DNA from: Epinephelus fuscoguttatus
Lineage: Eukaryota > Chordata > Actinopteri > Perciformes > Serranidae
Assembly: GCF_011397635.1 (NCBI RefSeq)
Contig: NC_064765.1
Span: 34,515,132 to 34,579,131, forward strand
Direction: 5' to 3'
Length of the DNA stretch: 64,000 nucleotides
Shown here piece by piece: positions 11,189-24,500 of the stretch; positions within the stretch are counted from its first letter, which is position 1; every line of letters begins with the position of its first letter. The position numbers and the translations under genes are program-made. The notes under the pieces were generated by a model that worked only from the letters and a program-made list of their open reading frames with translations, was not told the origin of the DNA and did not search any database.

Positions 11189-11953
11189 AGGTTTTTATTG
11201 AAATAAAATAATAATTCTTATTTATTTATGTAAAATTTCATTTGGAGTATTTGTGTCCTTTTTTTGGGCCCATCCAATATGATACCATGTTTTTTAATAG
11301 TCATCTTAAGTTCTTAAGTTCATTGCACATACAACACAAAACACGTGGAAAAGTAAAAGAAACAAACAACAAATAACAATAACAATAATAATAGTAATAT
11401 TAACAATAATAATAATTCAGTCTGCCTATTGTATGAAGTAAACTCAACAATATGCTTTTGCACGCCTTGACCTGTAATTTGCTATAATTGTGGACATGGT
11501 ACTGTATGGGTTTTGTCTTACAGGTCACCAAATAGGCTACTATTATGTTTTCTTGCCTTATATTTAAATCAAAATTTTGTAAACATGCAGTATAATACAA
11601 CAATGACTGTTTCAGAATGTAAAAAAACATAAGAAACTCAAAAAACACAAGAGGACAAAATGAGCAAAGCCCCCTACATATGTATATACCCTTGTTTCTG
11701 TTTGTTGTTCTGTATTCTTGTCATGTGTGGTAACTTGACACGTTTGTATTTAAAGTTGTACCAGAATGCTTGAAAATAGGGAAATAAACTGAACAAACTC
11801 AGTCACAAACACCAAGTGCACAGTGTAACAATATTGTGAATTTATAAATAAAAATAAACTCACGTGTGTAGAGCCTTCTGTCTCTGCAGACACCTGAGTG
11901 ACCTGTGAACTTCAGTCACCCTCTAAAGTCCACCGTTTATTACCAAGGCTTGA

Positions 11954-11954
<1 letters not shown>

Positions 11955-12012
<58 letters not shown>
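11955..12012 (+). repeat. (TG)n microsatellite
   Basis: About 29 uninterrupted TG units followed by a GA-rich run. Confidence 0.97.
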
Positions 12013-12019
<7 letters not shown>

Positions 12020-13438
12020 AAGAGAGTGAGACTTGAATGAGTCAGTCACAGTCACAGCACTGATTCTCTGTCAGGATTATACTTTCTTTATTATTTTTGT
12101 ACATTAGCTGTTTAGTTACAGGTTGCATATACACAAGGTAATGGTCTGCACTCCTCACACACCAATGTGCCATTCTCACATCAAACATCACAAAACTTAT
12201 TGCCTCATATTTTACACAGCGGGGTCAAGGAAATGACGATTTGTGTGAGGACGTGTCTGTACACTGGGTGGCAGCAGTGAGTGGCGCCAACACTGACAGA
12301 TAAGGAAACAGAAGCAGTGTGTCCAATAATAACAATAATAATAATATTAATAATATAGAAAAACAACTGTTTAAATAAAACAACAAATCAGGGGAATAAT
12401 ACATTTCATACAACTACTGAAATATGTAAATATGAAAAAAAAATATGAGAAAGTCAAGTTGTTTTTTCATTCACTGTCGGCTAATTCAGCCTCATTTTAA
12501 AGCAGTTAGCCCATGAAAAATGTATACAATTATAATTTTTACCTTTTAAACTTATAGTTTTTCCTTTAAATATGCCACTGAGCTTTTGGTAGATGGGAAA
12601 CACTGCTTTATCATGTAGTTAATGTTAGAGCCTGGTACCAGTGCTGCCCCAGTAAGAGGACCATTATGTGCCAGGTCCTAGTCTGGACCAGGTATTATGT
12701 GTCAATGGGTGAAGACTGGAAGAAGTTTTGTTCAAAATGAAAAAATATTGTCACTTTAATTCCTCCTCCTTCCCATACTGTAGCTGCTTTGGTTTCACAA
12801 ATTAATTTGTACTTCACATACACATTTTTCACATTCTTATTTTCCTTCTGTCCTCCTCTTTCCCTCCTCTCTCACCAGCAGCAACCAGTTTGCAGTTGAA
12901 CAGATGTTGATATGACAGCATGCACCAGTGCTGAGTCAACAGAAATACATAATAGTAAAAGGTTGAGACATCCGTAATCACTCACAGATGCTTCTTTTTT
13001 CATTATGTGAAATCAGAGTGGAACTATTCTTCTGATATCACTTCAAATAGAAAAGCTTTTTTTTCTTACCATGCCATAATATTATATTGTCAACATCTGT
13101 TGCTTGTGTGGGTTGATGTGGACCTTGGCCACCATGCATCATAAGCTTGCTGGATTCTGTTTCTTGTGGTTGCGTTTCCGTTTCTGTTTTATCAGTGACC
13201 TGATAAAGCTTCCTTTAACACACATTCAAAGTATCCGTTCCCTCCTCTCACTTTCCTCTCTCCAACTTCACATTTCACATCTCACACACACTCTCCCCTG
13301 ATCTAGCCTGTAAATTTACTGCATTTGAATCTTCACACCACACAGTGTGAAAGTGTTTTCAGACAACGTACTATGTTCATTGCTATGCGGTGAATGAGCT
13401 CGGCTTTATGAAGATCCATCTGGGTGGTTTTTTGTTTA

Positions 13439-14957
13439 TTAAAGGTCTCATATTATGCTAATTTTCAGGTTTGTACTTATATTTGGGGTTCTTTCTAGAA
13501 CATGTTTACTTGCTTTAATGTTCAAAAAACACATTATTTTTCTCAAACTGTCCGCCTGGATATACCTGTACTCATCTTTTGTCTGAAATGTTCTGTTTTA
13601 GTGCCTGTCTCTCTAAGCCCCCCCTCCCAAAAAAGCCAAGTCTGCTCTGATTGGTCAGCATTTCTGGGTCTTCCATCTCTCTCTCTCTCTCTGCACTATA
13701 GAGTGTGCCAGGTCTCTCTGTTAATTTATTATGCTGATCTGTTCTGTACGACATCTATTGCACGTCTGTCCGTCCTGGAAGAGGGATCCCTCCTCAGTTG
13801 CTCTTCCTGAGGTTTCTACCGTTTTTTTTCCCCGTTAAAGGGGTTTTTTTGGGGAGTTTTTCCTTATCCGCTGTGAGGGTCTTAAGGACAGGGGGATGTC
13901 GTATGCTGTAAAGCCCTGTGAGGCAAATTGTGATTTGTGATATTGGGCTTTATAAATAAAATTGATTGATTGATTGATTGATTCCACATCTGTGCTCACA
14001 GTGTCTCTGCACTATAGAGTGTGCCAGGGCTGACGTCAAAACCCGGAAGTTTAGCATTGTGCTGGTTCCTGGAAGAGAAAGTGAATGTGATTTTTGCATT
14101 GCGTTTTGGATTGTGTCAGAAAATAAGCTCTGTGGCTAACACAAGTTTATGATACTTACAGGTTTTGTTCAGCGAGATAATCTTCACATATGAACACCTT
14201 TCATACCGCATTTGAAGCTTAAATGTGATCGCCAGAAGTAAAAAGCTAATGTTAGGCTTTAATGGACTACATGACTACTCCACGGTCGCATGACTCTTGA
14301 CGTCACCGCCACTAAGCGTTCAACTGATTTCTGCCGTTTTATTTTAAAAACATTGTATAATGGGGAAATCGGACTGTTTAAGCTAAATAAGAAGCTGTAA
14401 TGGCGGACTGCCAGCACACTCGCCTGTTCGGGGCTGATGACGTTTAATGTCCCCGACAGGGTTTGTAGTTGTACTGAGCAACTTGTTAGCAACCGCCTTT
14501 TTTGCGACACATAAAAGCTTCAAAATTCACAAGTAGCGTATTTATTGACATGTTTTATGTCGTCGAACAAAACCTGAAACTCGCTTAAGCCTTTGTTAAG
14601 GCATTTTACCAAAATCCCATTCAAAAAACGTATTGACTTTTAGATGAGAGAACCAGAAGTGCTAAAAGCGCTAATGGAGTTCCGGGTTTACTGGCACACT
14701 CGATTATTGTATCCAGGAAATGACTGTAACAACACTACAGCACCAGTTTCTACCTTTAAATAGTACAGTTGTGACATCACAACTTCATGGAAGTCTTGAT
14801 GACTCGTTTAAAGGCACAGTTTCTGAATACAAACTGTGTGCATTTCTCTGTGGATTGAACGTTTTGATACTTTTCAAGGTATTTATTTATTACCTATACT
14901 TGTTGTATAATAAAAAAAAGTCATGGAAATCTGACTTTTTATAACATGGACCTTTAA
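13439..14957. mobile_element. TTAA-flanked non-autonomous DNA element
   Basis: Starts TTAAAGGTCTCATATTATGC and ends ...ATAACATGGACCTTTAA. The two ends are imperfect inverted repeats, each beginning at a TTAA, the target site used by piggyBac-type elements. It codes for nothing recognisable. A retroposon 3' end is nested at 13713-13981. Part of its sequence may lie in the ppp1r13b 3' untranslated region. Confidence 0.6.
13713..13981 (+). mobile_element. Retroposon 3' tail with (TTGA)n end
   Basis: Ends ...GGGCTTTATAAATAAAATTGATTGATTGATT, the kind of tail seen on RTE/Rex-type LINE ends. A second copy of this tail is at 23203-23290. The host sequence CTCTGCACTATAGAGTGTGC is repeated on both sides (from 13689 and from 14005), part of a longer imperfect direct repeat consistent with target-site duplication. 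Confidence 0.7.
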
Positions 14958-15465
14958 CACCATACAAAAATAAAGTGTCATTCAAAGATTATTTGGATGA
15001 ATGTCACATAGAGCCTCATAAATCCAAGCTCATGTTTTCATGTTCCGAGCTGAACGAACTCAAAGCTGCATCCAAATGATAGATATTTTCCTTTTTTTTT
15101 TCTATTCAGCTTCTCTCATGCAGCTGAACTGGTGAGAAATTGCCAAGCTACTGTTGCTCAAAATAAGATTCAGGCGATTTCCTCTAACTGCAGCAACTCA
15201 GTGAAAATATATTATGATTCTACCATAAAGTGGCTCTGTGGTTCCAGCATCACATCCAAACAAACGGGAAAAAAAGTTGCTTCATCAGAGTTGTGAGCTC
15301 CAGCTATGTTTCCTTCTCTCTGCCTCCTGACTACCTCCATCCTTTGTTCTTTCTCTCTTGGCTAACACTTCCGCCCACATCCTCCTGCTGCTGCTGCTGC
15401 TCCACTTCTTCTTCTCTGCGTGCATGCACCCTCTGCGAGCGTGCACGTGGCTCCTGATCTGGGCT
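14958..15465 (-). other. ppp1r13b: Probable ppp1r13b 3' untranslated region
   Basis: Lies just after the ppp1r13b stop codon in transcript direction. Near the stop it carries a (CAG)6 run in the transcript sense (15386-15403) and a purine-rich stretch. The true 3' end is not clear: AATAAA motifs further down lie in repeats or several kilobases away. Confidence 0.55.
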
Positions 15466-15507
15466 TTACGCCAGCGAGCGTTGTCTGGGTTTGATCCTTG
15501 GATACAG
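15466..15507 (-). CDS. ppp1r13b: ppp1r13b exon W22: last 13 codons
   Basis: Reads [17 protein letters not shown] after acceptor tctctccag; this is the invariant C-terminus of ASPP1/ASPP2 (human ASPP1 ends RQRTLA). It lies 2.3 kb from W21 and is too short to be noticed except by matching the family. The intron holds a large MITE. Confidence 0.96.
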   Translation of the reverse strand: MYPRIKPRQRSLA

Positions 15508-18500
15508 CTGGAGAGAGAGTAGGAGAGAAGGAGAGAGAGACAGAGAGGGCAGGGTCATTACATCATGTTAACATTGTTCTCAAGGTGCCTGAACATCATG
15601 AAGGCAGACTGTAAGACACTGTGTGGGGATAAATCTGCCAACTTAAGAAGCTCCATCCTCTGCTCAATCACAGAGAAAGAAAGTTTGGTCTTAGTGTTAA
15701 TTGAAACTTCTCATGTAGTCCCTACTGTTAATGTACAGATCCAACACTCAGTTATTATTTACACTGAATGTTTATGGTATAGCTGCAGCTGGAAGACTGG
15801 AGAGGGGACACTGTGATGGACGGTTTTATTAAAGCTACATAGTTCAGCTTTACTGCTACAATAATTGAGTTCTGAGCATTATGGAGTGTGTTCATGCTGT
15901 GCTCCCGAGGCGTACATGGCACTGAGCACAAACACAGAAGCCCTATCCAATAACGCATAACTCCATATCCCTGTGTTTTATGGCCAATAATATTATTCTT
16001 GTTGCTTCACTTGAATTAAATAGAATTATTTACCCTGCAAACATTCCTTTAAGAATTTAGGATTTGGGATATGTGGTGTTAGCTACTAGTTTCATAGCGA
16101 TACCTCAAAAATAATAATCATCCAAAGACTGTCCAATCATTGATTATCAACCGTAACTAGGCAGGATAAGTCTAGTAAGCTTTGGATATCTCCACAACTT
16201 TTATCTTGTTGAACTCCTGTCTCTTGTCCAACTTCTGTTGCCATCATTTGAGGAATACTTCACCCCCGCAATGATAATTTGTATATCAATTACTCACCCG
16301 TGTTTCGTTTAATTTGGGAAGCAAACTTAGTTTTTCTTGCATGCCTCCACAGTGAACCAAGAATCCAAAAAACTGGGAAAATTCCTGATGAGTTGGGGCG
16401 TCGGTGGCTTAGTGGTAGAGCAGGCGCCCCATGTACAAGGTCTGTTGACACAGCAGCCCGGGTTCGACTCCAGCCTGTGGCCCTTTGCTGCATGTCTCTC
16501 CCTCTCTCTCTCCCCCCCTTTCACACTTAACTATCCTATCAATTAAAGGCAAAAAATGCCCTAAAAATATCTTAAAAAAAAAAAAAAATCCTAATGAATT
16601 GAAGTCATATGCTATGTTTAACGATAGCAAAACTGTATCAAAACATCTGTTCACAATCTTCTCACAATAACTTTTACTATTTAAAACTTCTGCATTAACA
16701 GTGTAGCCTTGCTACCCATCTGTGCATGAGACTGTTTACGTGGAAGTGTTCGAAATAAGGTGTCGCCTGTTTCACGTTGCCTGTTTCTTGGCCATAAAGT
16801 TGCACTTGAACACATCACAAAGACTACAGCCAACCAGCACAGACATTCTGCACCTGCATGAGAGGAAAAGAATCTCCACACCAGCAAGTGGCAGTGGTCT
16901 GTATACGTCATTAAAATAGAGAAAACCAGAAGACCAACAGGACAGATTCAAGATGCTTGTTAGCCATTTAGCACATGAACAATATAATGCTGAAAGAACA
17001 AATTATTTTTACCATGCGCCGGCAAACAACAACACACACAGTTACAAACTGTTTCATCTTAAGAGATTAATGGCTTAAAGAATAATCTCATCTAATGTAA
17101 CACGTTTGCTTCAATCTCAAGCCCTCTTGACTTTAGCCCTTTGTTTACTTTCCTCATTTCCTCTTCTACTCTTGGCACTGAGCTAAACTGCCAATCAGAG
17201 TGGTTTCATTCACTTATGGTTTCTGCTGTCTCCAACGCCAATTCAATATGTTGAATGGGCCAAAAAACAGCTGACTGTGGCCAACAAGGGCCAACAAGGG
17301 CCAACAAGGGCCAACTAAGGCCAACTGTGCAGGACACACCACAAAAACTTGGTGATAGACGCTCAAGGACAGGATGACGTTATCTAACAGCTGACTGTCA
17401 GCTTGGTGTGTCAGGGTGCTTGGTGAAAATGTATGTGTTTGAGAAGTACTGACTGTATGACTGGATTATTGGGATTTGGATTGTACTACATGAGCTGTGT
17501 GAGAGTTTGTAAACTGATGTTTTGATCTAGTTTTGCTGCTGTTTTACGCAGCCCCAACTTACTCCAGTTCATCAAAACATTTTTCAGTTTTTGGATTTGC
17601 TCACCATAGAGGCATGCGAGAAAGATTTCTTTGCAAACTCAATGTAACACGAGGTGAGTAACTGACACACAAAAGGTCATTTGGAGGGTGAAGTATTCAT
17701 TTAAAGTAGACAATGCTCCATGTGTACACACATTTATGTATAGGTGTCTGTAGTAATGTCTTTTATTCTCTCACCCCCAGCAGGTTTCTGGGTACGTATC
17801 CTTCGCGGTCATTTAGCCGTGCCCACCACCACTCTGTCTCTGTGTCGTCACGACGACGCAGCACAGTGAGGGCGTCACCCTCGCTGAAGGACAGCTCATC
17901 AGCCTGCTGGGCTGTGTAGTCCCAAAGAGCGTAGACCAAGCCTTTGTTCATCACACCCAACTTTTCTTGTACACCTGGGAGAGATACAGAGTATTATGTG
18001 TTAAAAAAATACTTCAATAATGCTGCTGCAGTGGAGAGTTATTTTGATGCAAAACAATTTAAATGAAATGTTTCCCCTGTGTAAACCTGCTGAGTTAAGT
18101 TTTAATGACCATCTGTCGGTGTGTATCTACCTACCATAGAGGAACTGAGAACACTGTGTATAGCCCTCCTCCATTTCTTCACATTTGTCTGCCGCTGTTT
18201 CCACGTCACTAATCGTTGTGGCGAAAATGGCAGCCCCTGACTCCACCAGCATCTTACAGAGGTGGACGCTGTTACATGAAGCTGCGCAGTGCAGAGGGGT
18301 CCTGGAAAGGGACAACATAAAAATCCGATTTTAAACCGTTGTACCGAAAGTACAAAAGATCTTCCAGTAATGCACTCGTATCAAAAATCTAAACACAATG
18401 ACTGTCATCATGAAGCATGCTGACATTAACTAAACATGAATTCAGTCAAATGCATCGGTAATTAAATCAAGTAACTTCTGAATGCGGATCCTCATTAGAC

Positions 18501-21500
18501 TTGGTAATCTGTGCTTTCAATACTGCTCAGGCAGCCGAGTCCAAAATGAATTTAGAAATGCAATTATCTCTGTCACTGTTGCCTCTGAGCTGAGCTCCAG
18601 TATCGCTGCCACAGAGTGTCTTCATTACCCAAACACCCTCTGGCCCTTCAGCAGCCACTGTTCTATTATTAGTCTGGACTATTACATGATTGGATGACTG
18701 GTCGAAGGTACTGACCATCCGTCACTGTCGGCTGCGTTTACATTCACTCCAAAGTCCAGCAGGAACTTCACAATGTGGTGATGGCCGGCGCAGACAGCGT
18801 TATGAAGAGGAGTTATGCCTTCATCATTAGGCATGCTGGGGTTTTCCACCTTAAAGACAGAGATGATGAGATAATGTACAAAAAGATATTAGACTGATAG
18901 AATGATTGGCTGTTCACAGAGATAATGGAAGAATCACATCTGTATTGGTATCATCCTTCAATCCTGGAACCCATCGGTTATCGTTTGATGACGATAAGCC
19001 TCGGGGGGCAACGGCCAATATTTTAGGAGATCCGGTGTTGCCAAGGGCCAAGACTTCCTCTTCAGTGCAATGGCCATTGTTTACAGTTCAATTTAGAACT
19101 TTAGACAGGTTCAGACAAGATTTTGGCTAATCTCTATTGTCTGCAGATAAATTGATAAAGAGCTAAACTGTTGTCAAACAGTAGCCAGTTCCAAGATGGC
19201 ATTTTGGCCAATGTGTTCCACCTCTTTAAGGCCCAGACACAACAACCTGACACTCAATGGCTAAAAACATAATCTCACCAAATAAAACCAGTTTATTACC
19301 ATCTCGCGCCCTCTTGACTTTAGCCATTTTTGCCTTTCCTTCTTTTCTTCTTGCAGACTCATACATGCTGAATTGGCCAGAAAACAGCCAGCAAGGGCCT
19401 ACTAGTGCCTACAGTGCAAGATACACCAAGAAAACTAGCGTGACAGATGCTCACCAATGGGCCAACATTGACAAACAGCCGACGGTCGGCTTGGTGTGTT
19501 GGGACCTTGACTCTCTACTGACAAGCAACCAAAGCCCACTCAAACATTATTGGGCTATACCAGTTGGGCTAATTTTTTCAGACAGATAACAGAACCCTTC
19601 TGATAACAAAATCTTGTGCTGCTGCCTACAGATTCAGCATCCATATGCGGATATCTGTTACAAGGATAAGCCTTGACTCAACCCTGTACTGAAACCCCGG
19701 TGGAGAGCACTATAGAAGTGCCAAGTACCTGAATTCATTGCAAAACTAGGGATAGTGCAACATTTTGTGAACAGCTTGGAAGTTGTTGAGTTGTTGCGAA
19801 TTTCCGCCTCGGGGTACGACAACGTCAAACTGAGCTTGTTCTGGATGTGAAGCATCTGCATGTTTCCTTGAGAGTATCAGCTAGAGTTTGCAGTTTGGAG
19901 AGGCAGTAAGCACTTTTGTCCGGTCTCCAAGTGAGAGTTGTCAGGGATAGACGGGGGTTTGCCTTTAAAGATGTAAGGCTTTGTTCTCAGGAGCTCTGTG
20001 GTGCTGAAAAAACCCTGTGATACAGAGTGAGTGTGTCCTCAACATTAACTTTCCACACCTGACAACTGAGACCACCTCTCCCCTGACAGAGCTGCTGAGG
20101 ATCAAAGCTATTACACCAAGTGTTGTCAGGAAGGTATTTAAAAGCTTTCAAATCTTCCAGTTATTAGCAGATCTGTTGAGGCAATCTGTGTGTGGGTGTA
20201 CAGTAATTGTTGGCGTGTACAAATATTCTTCTGTTGCATAAGAAAATGTGTTTTTTCTTTCAACACAAAAATGTATCAAAAGAACAAAACTTAAGAAGTA
20301 TAACCAAGTTGAAAGTATTAGAACCAAACTGTGTCTGATGATACTCAGCTTTACTCGAGAGGCAGCACAAAATTTGAAGATTATCTACTGAGATTACACT
20401 TACTTATTCTAGAGACATTCTGTGGCTTTAGATCAATCTCTTGTGGTTGAACAACTGCTGCATTATCTTTTTCACACTATTCAGTCAAGCTTTAGACCAC
20501 ACCACAACACTGAAAATGCCCAAACCAAAGCAGTGCTAAGAACAGCAGCTGAATCAAGTTGCAACCTTGATTTTATTTTCTCCAACCTGTAATATGTATA
20601 TGTATGTATTAATGTATTAAGCTCTTTTCCCAGTGGACCAAAAACCCACTAACACCCACAACCATCTGGCTTTTGTGTTTAGTGGGAAAGAATACAATGT
20701 GAATTCATTTCTGGGACAAATGACTCTGCACTAGTCACAAGCATTTAGCTGACTTCAGCTCTGATCGGCAACAATTGAAATATGACAGTCAGGTGGACAT
20801 GCATTGTTTTTACCCCTTTTCTGGCATGACTGTTAGTAACTTTAATGAATCTTCTCAGCCACAAATTTCATCCATCTCTGTCCAAGCAGCGCTCAAACAT
20901 CGTAACAGAACAGTTAACAGTAACAGATATAAAAAAGACGTAGCTTCCTAGTGATGAAGCTTCCTAGTGTTTACCAACCTGTTTTCCAGTGTGCTGGTGA
21001 AGTCAAACGTGACACACCAGAAAAAAACAGAAAGGCACACTTGTCTATTGGCAGTAGAAAAGCAGCCTGTAGACTATTTTTAGCTTGTTTTACCACATTA
21101 AAAAAACACATATACCAGGGGTAGGCAACCTGCATCTCCAGAGCCGCATGCAGCTTTGACATCAGCTTTGGTGAAAAGGATATTAGTCTTTCCACACAGT
21201 AAGGTATGGTGTCCCTCAAGGCTCAGTACTCGGCCCAGTACCTCTCACTATTTATATTCAACTTTCGCATAAGTTTTCACTTCTGTGCAGACAAAAATCT
21301 GTTCTATGTTGCAATTAAACCTAATAATCCAGTAATGATCAGTGGTCCCAGGATTCCGTGATGTTCCTCTTTGTGGTTGTTTGAAAGAGCTGGTCCTTCA
21401 TCATCTTCAGGCTACCCCATTACCCACCTGTCTAGCTGCCAACCCTGATGTCCACAATGCTACCCATCCTCCGAGCTGTCCCATCTTATGACTCTTCCTC

Positions 21501-24500
21501 CTGTCTCCTACACTGCCTAGCTTGCCCTTTGGACCTAAGTTGACGTGAAAAACTGCTACTGGTTGAATCTTTTTGGATTTTACTTGTGGTAAATTGGGAC
21601 TTTATGACATTTGTGTTAAATGCAGATGTCTCCGAAGGGGGTCTCTCTTTGAATTGCCTCCTCAAGGGTGCCCAATAGGATTGGCTTCCTTATTTTCTTG
21701 CAAAGCATAAGATGGCTTGTAAAATACTCACTGTAATGTTGAGCTGAACAAATAAACTCAGACAGTTCATAAGCAGTGCAAATTTGAAAAAAGACGTACT
21801 GTATTAGGTAAACGTATTGTAATACCAATACTGCAACAACTACATAATCTTTTGTTACCTCATATATAATCCTCTGCACCAGATCAAACTCTCCTTCTAA
21901 CGATGCATCCAGCAGCAAAGCTAGAGGGTTAAACTTCACTCTCAGACCGTGGCCTGTTCGCTCTGATGACGGCTTCTTCAGGTTGGTTCGCTTCACCTGC
22001 AGCACAAAGGGAGACAAACGGAAAAGTGTTGACAGTGCAGAATAGGAATTGTAAATAAGTACTTAGTGCTTAATCTGGTGCGTTAGCTTTCACAGAGAAC
22101 AATCATTTTGTTTAGGTTATTAGCGGCATATTACAAAGGCAAACACAAAAAAAAAAAACAGAATATTTGCTCAGAAAGCAAAAATCCATGGCACATAGGT
22201 ATTTTAAAGCAGCTCTAGTTTTAATGTTTGTACCCCATATCTGGTATGAATACAATCTATGCCTACCTTAGGCTTTGAAGGTGGGGCAGGAGGTGATGGG
22301 GAGGGGGAAGCGTGGCCCACAGAGTTGTGTGCAGGACTTGATCCTTTCTGGTTGTTGTTGTTCTGGTCCTCTGGCCTATCAGGTGCAGGGGATGGGCTGG
22401 TTTGGGTCGGTGGAGACGCATTATTGGTAGATTCTGCTTTTGCTGTTGTGTCTTTGGGTGTTTCTATGGCAACAGAAGGAGGGGACAAGCGGCGGGAGCC
22501 TGAATTCATGTTTTGAACTTCGCCCTCTGTGGTCGCCATACTGACGTGCTTGTCTCCAGGTTCTACATTCCCATTTGCTGAATGAATGTTGTCCATTTCA
22601 CCCAAAAGGCAGTCAGGCTGGTAGAACGTGTTGCCTGGAATATAGAGGGAAAGAGCCGATTTAAGCTTCATCAACCCAAATCAGTACAACACAGACATAC
22701 AACTGATGCCACCTAGACTGTCCTGAGGTAAGGCTGAGGTAGTCGAATCCAGTCTCAGTCTTGAAAGCACTTTTTTAAAGTCTTGCACTCAGCTGTTTTC
22801 CTGCCTTGTTGGACTCGTAATTGTCTTGATCTCAGACTTGGCTATTGAGAACTGGTCATGTTGTTCCTGGCTGCTGATTCAGTATCAGTTGTACAGAGCG
22901 TTCCCTACCAACAGGTAGCATGAAAAAAAAAATACACCCTCATCCTCTGTATCTTCCTATCTGGCATTGATTCAGTTTTGCAAGTAACATTGGCCCTGAG
23001 CTCAGCACTTGCTGCCACAGTTCGCTAGCAGTAACATCACCTCTAGCAAGTCACAAGCTAGCTACCTCAGCTAATGTTCAATGGAAAATGTCTGTTCCAT
23101 CATTATTAAATTTGGATTTTTGAATGGGACTCAATTTGCTCTGGACTTGATCTTGACCAAGACTGGCCTGGACCCTGTTTTGGATTTGACTTAAACTGAC
23201 TGGAGGGGTGTCATATGCTGTAAAGCCCTCTGAGGCAAATTGTTATTTGTGATATTGGGCTTTATAAATAAATTTGATTGATTGGTTGACTGGGTTGGTC
23301 TGGACTACAGCCCTGAGCAGGGCCGTACATCATATCACAGTGTCTTACCTGAACCTCCTTCCATGCCTCCCGCCAATGTGTTGAACCTGCACACCACCAC
23401 AGAAAACAGTTTTAATCAAGATGCGTTCATTTAGTTTCTGTTGCAAATTCTTTTTCATAAAATGTATTTGTGTTTATGAGCACAGTATACAGTAGCACAC
23501 ACCTCTGGTACAGTAGTTTTTGGATGTTTGGCCCCTGTGGGCCTTCAGGTTCGGTTATGGAGCTCCGTTTCTTCAGAGGTCGAGGAGCATTGCTGAGACG
23601 CCGGCGGAGAACCTCCAGGTCAACATCACTCTGGTAACGTAGCTGGGAGTGGGCTGTGGAGAGCAGAGGTGGAAAAGCAAAATATGTCAGAGCGGGATCC
23701 TGTTATGTTTACAAATACGCACCCTTCTGTTTGTTTATCAGAATTTTTTGTTATGAATTGCCTCTGCTCCCCAGATTCCAAACCAACACTTATTTGCCAC
23801 AGATTTTTTTTTTTTATAATTAAGTACAAAAAAATCTATTTTCTAAGGAAATAATCACAAGGGAAATGAGCCCTATACTTGGTAAGTAGAACAGTGTCAT
23901 GTTACAGCAGGTATAGTGTCGCAGAGGGTTTTGAAACTTATTAGAAATTTGTCGCAGATTTACACTCAATTCACACTGCAATAATCCACAATATAACAAG
24001 CAAGCAGAAGTATGACAGCACAGGGATGAGATTTATTCGTTCTCTGATACCTACCAACTGGGGTAAGCTTAGTGGGACTGAGGGGACGAGGGATGTTGTC
24101 CACAGTGGGTGGAGGGAGGATTTGCCCATCACTGCTCTCGCCTCCTCCTTTCCCTCCTTCTTTATCTGTAACATCCTCTCCTCCTGCTTTTACTCCTCCT
24201 CCTCCTCCTTGGAGAAAAGGGACAGGAGATGGAGAGGTGGAGGAGGTGGGGAGGATGGGTTTACCATAGACTATGGAGAGAAAGGAAAAGGGACAGATAG
24301 CGCTTAGATGGTGTATCAACATTAAACACACACTTTACATATGGCAGGATCTGTATTAAAAAAAAAAAATTAAGCTGCTGTTTAATTACCTGCTTTAACA
24401 GTAGCCCTGTTGCTGAGAGAGCCATAGTTTTTGGCCTGAGGCTGCTGGAGGTACATGCTGTAGATGGAGCTGCTGTTCATGGTGGCGGGGCCCTTCCTGG

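Larger units (their letters stand above)
10201..13438. other. Intergenic: sdsl promoter side, ppp1r13b 3' side
   Basis: The sdsl untranslated first exon and promoter should lie in the lower part, but I cannot place them. The stretch holds an (AGT)n run near 10335-10351, the triplet-repeat hairpin at 11093-11188 and the TG microsatellite at 11955-12012. A minus-strand AATAAA lies near 12087-12092 and might end a long ppp1r13b transcript. No coding exon seen. Confidence 0.45.
16248..17706. mobile_element. Foldback MITE in the last ppp1r13b intron
   Basis: Left end GGAATACTTCACCCCCGCAA and right end ...GGAGGGTGAAGTATTC are inverted repeats. The match continues inward through the gcatgcctc, gatgagttg and caaaactgtatcaaaacatc phrases, giving imperfect arms of about 230-250 bp once the SINE in the left arm (16396-16588) is removed; the right arm starts near 17460. 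No transposase frame inside. A partial copy of the right arm is at about 48690-48862. Confidence 0.75.

Noticed and set aside
17763..17774. VRE-stop as the true end of ppp1r13b
   Set aside because: The donor gtgaga follows NLLG exactly where the family continues [10 protein letters not shown], and that tail is found in frame at 15466-15507; kept only as a possible retained-intron form.
22259..22516. Plus-strand open frame of 85 codons
   Set aside because: Antisense shadow of ppp1r13b exon W17.
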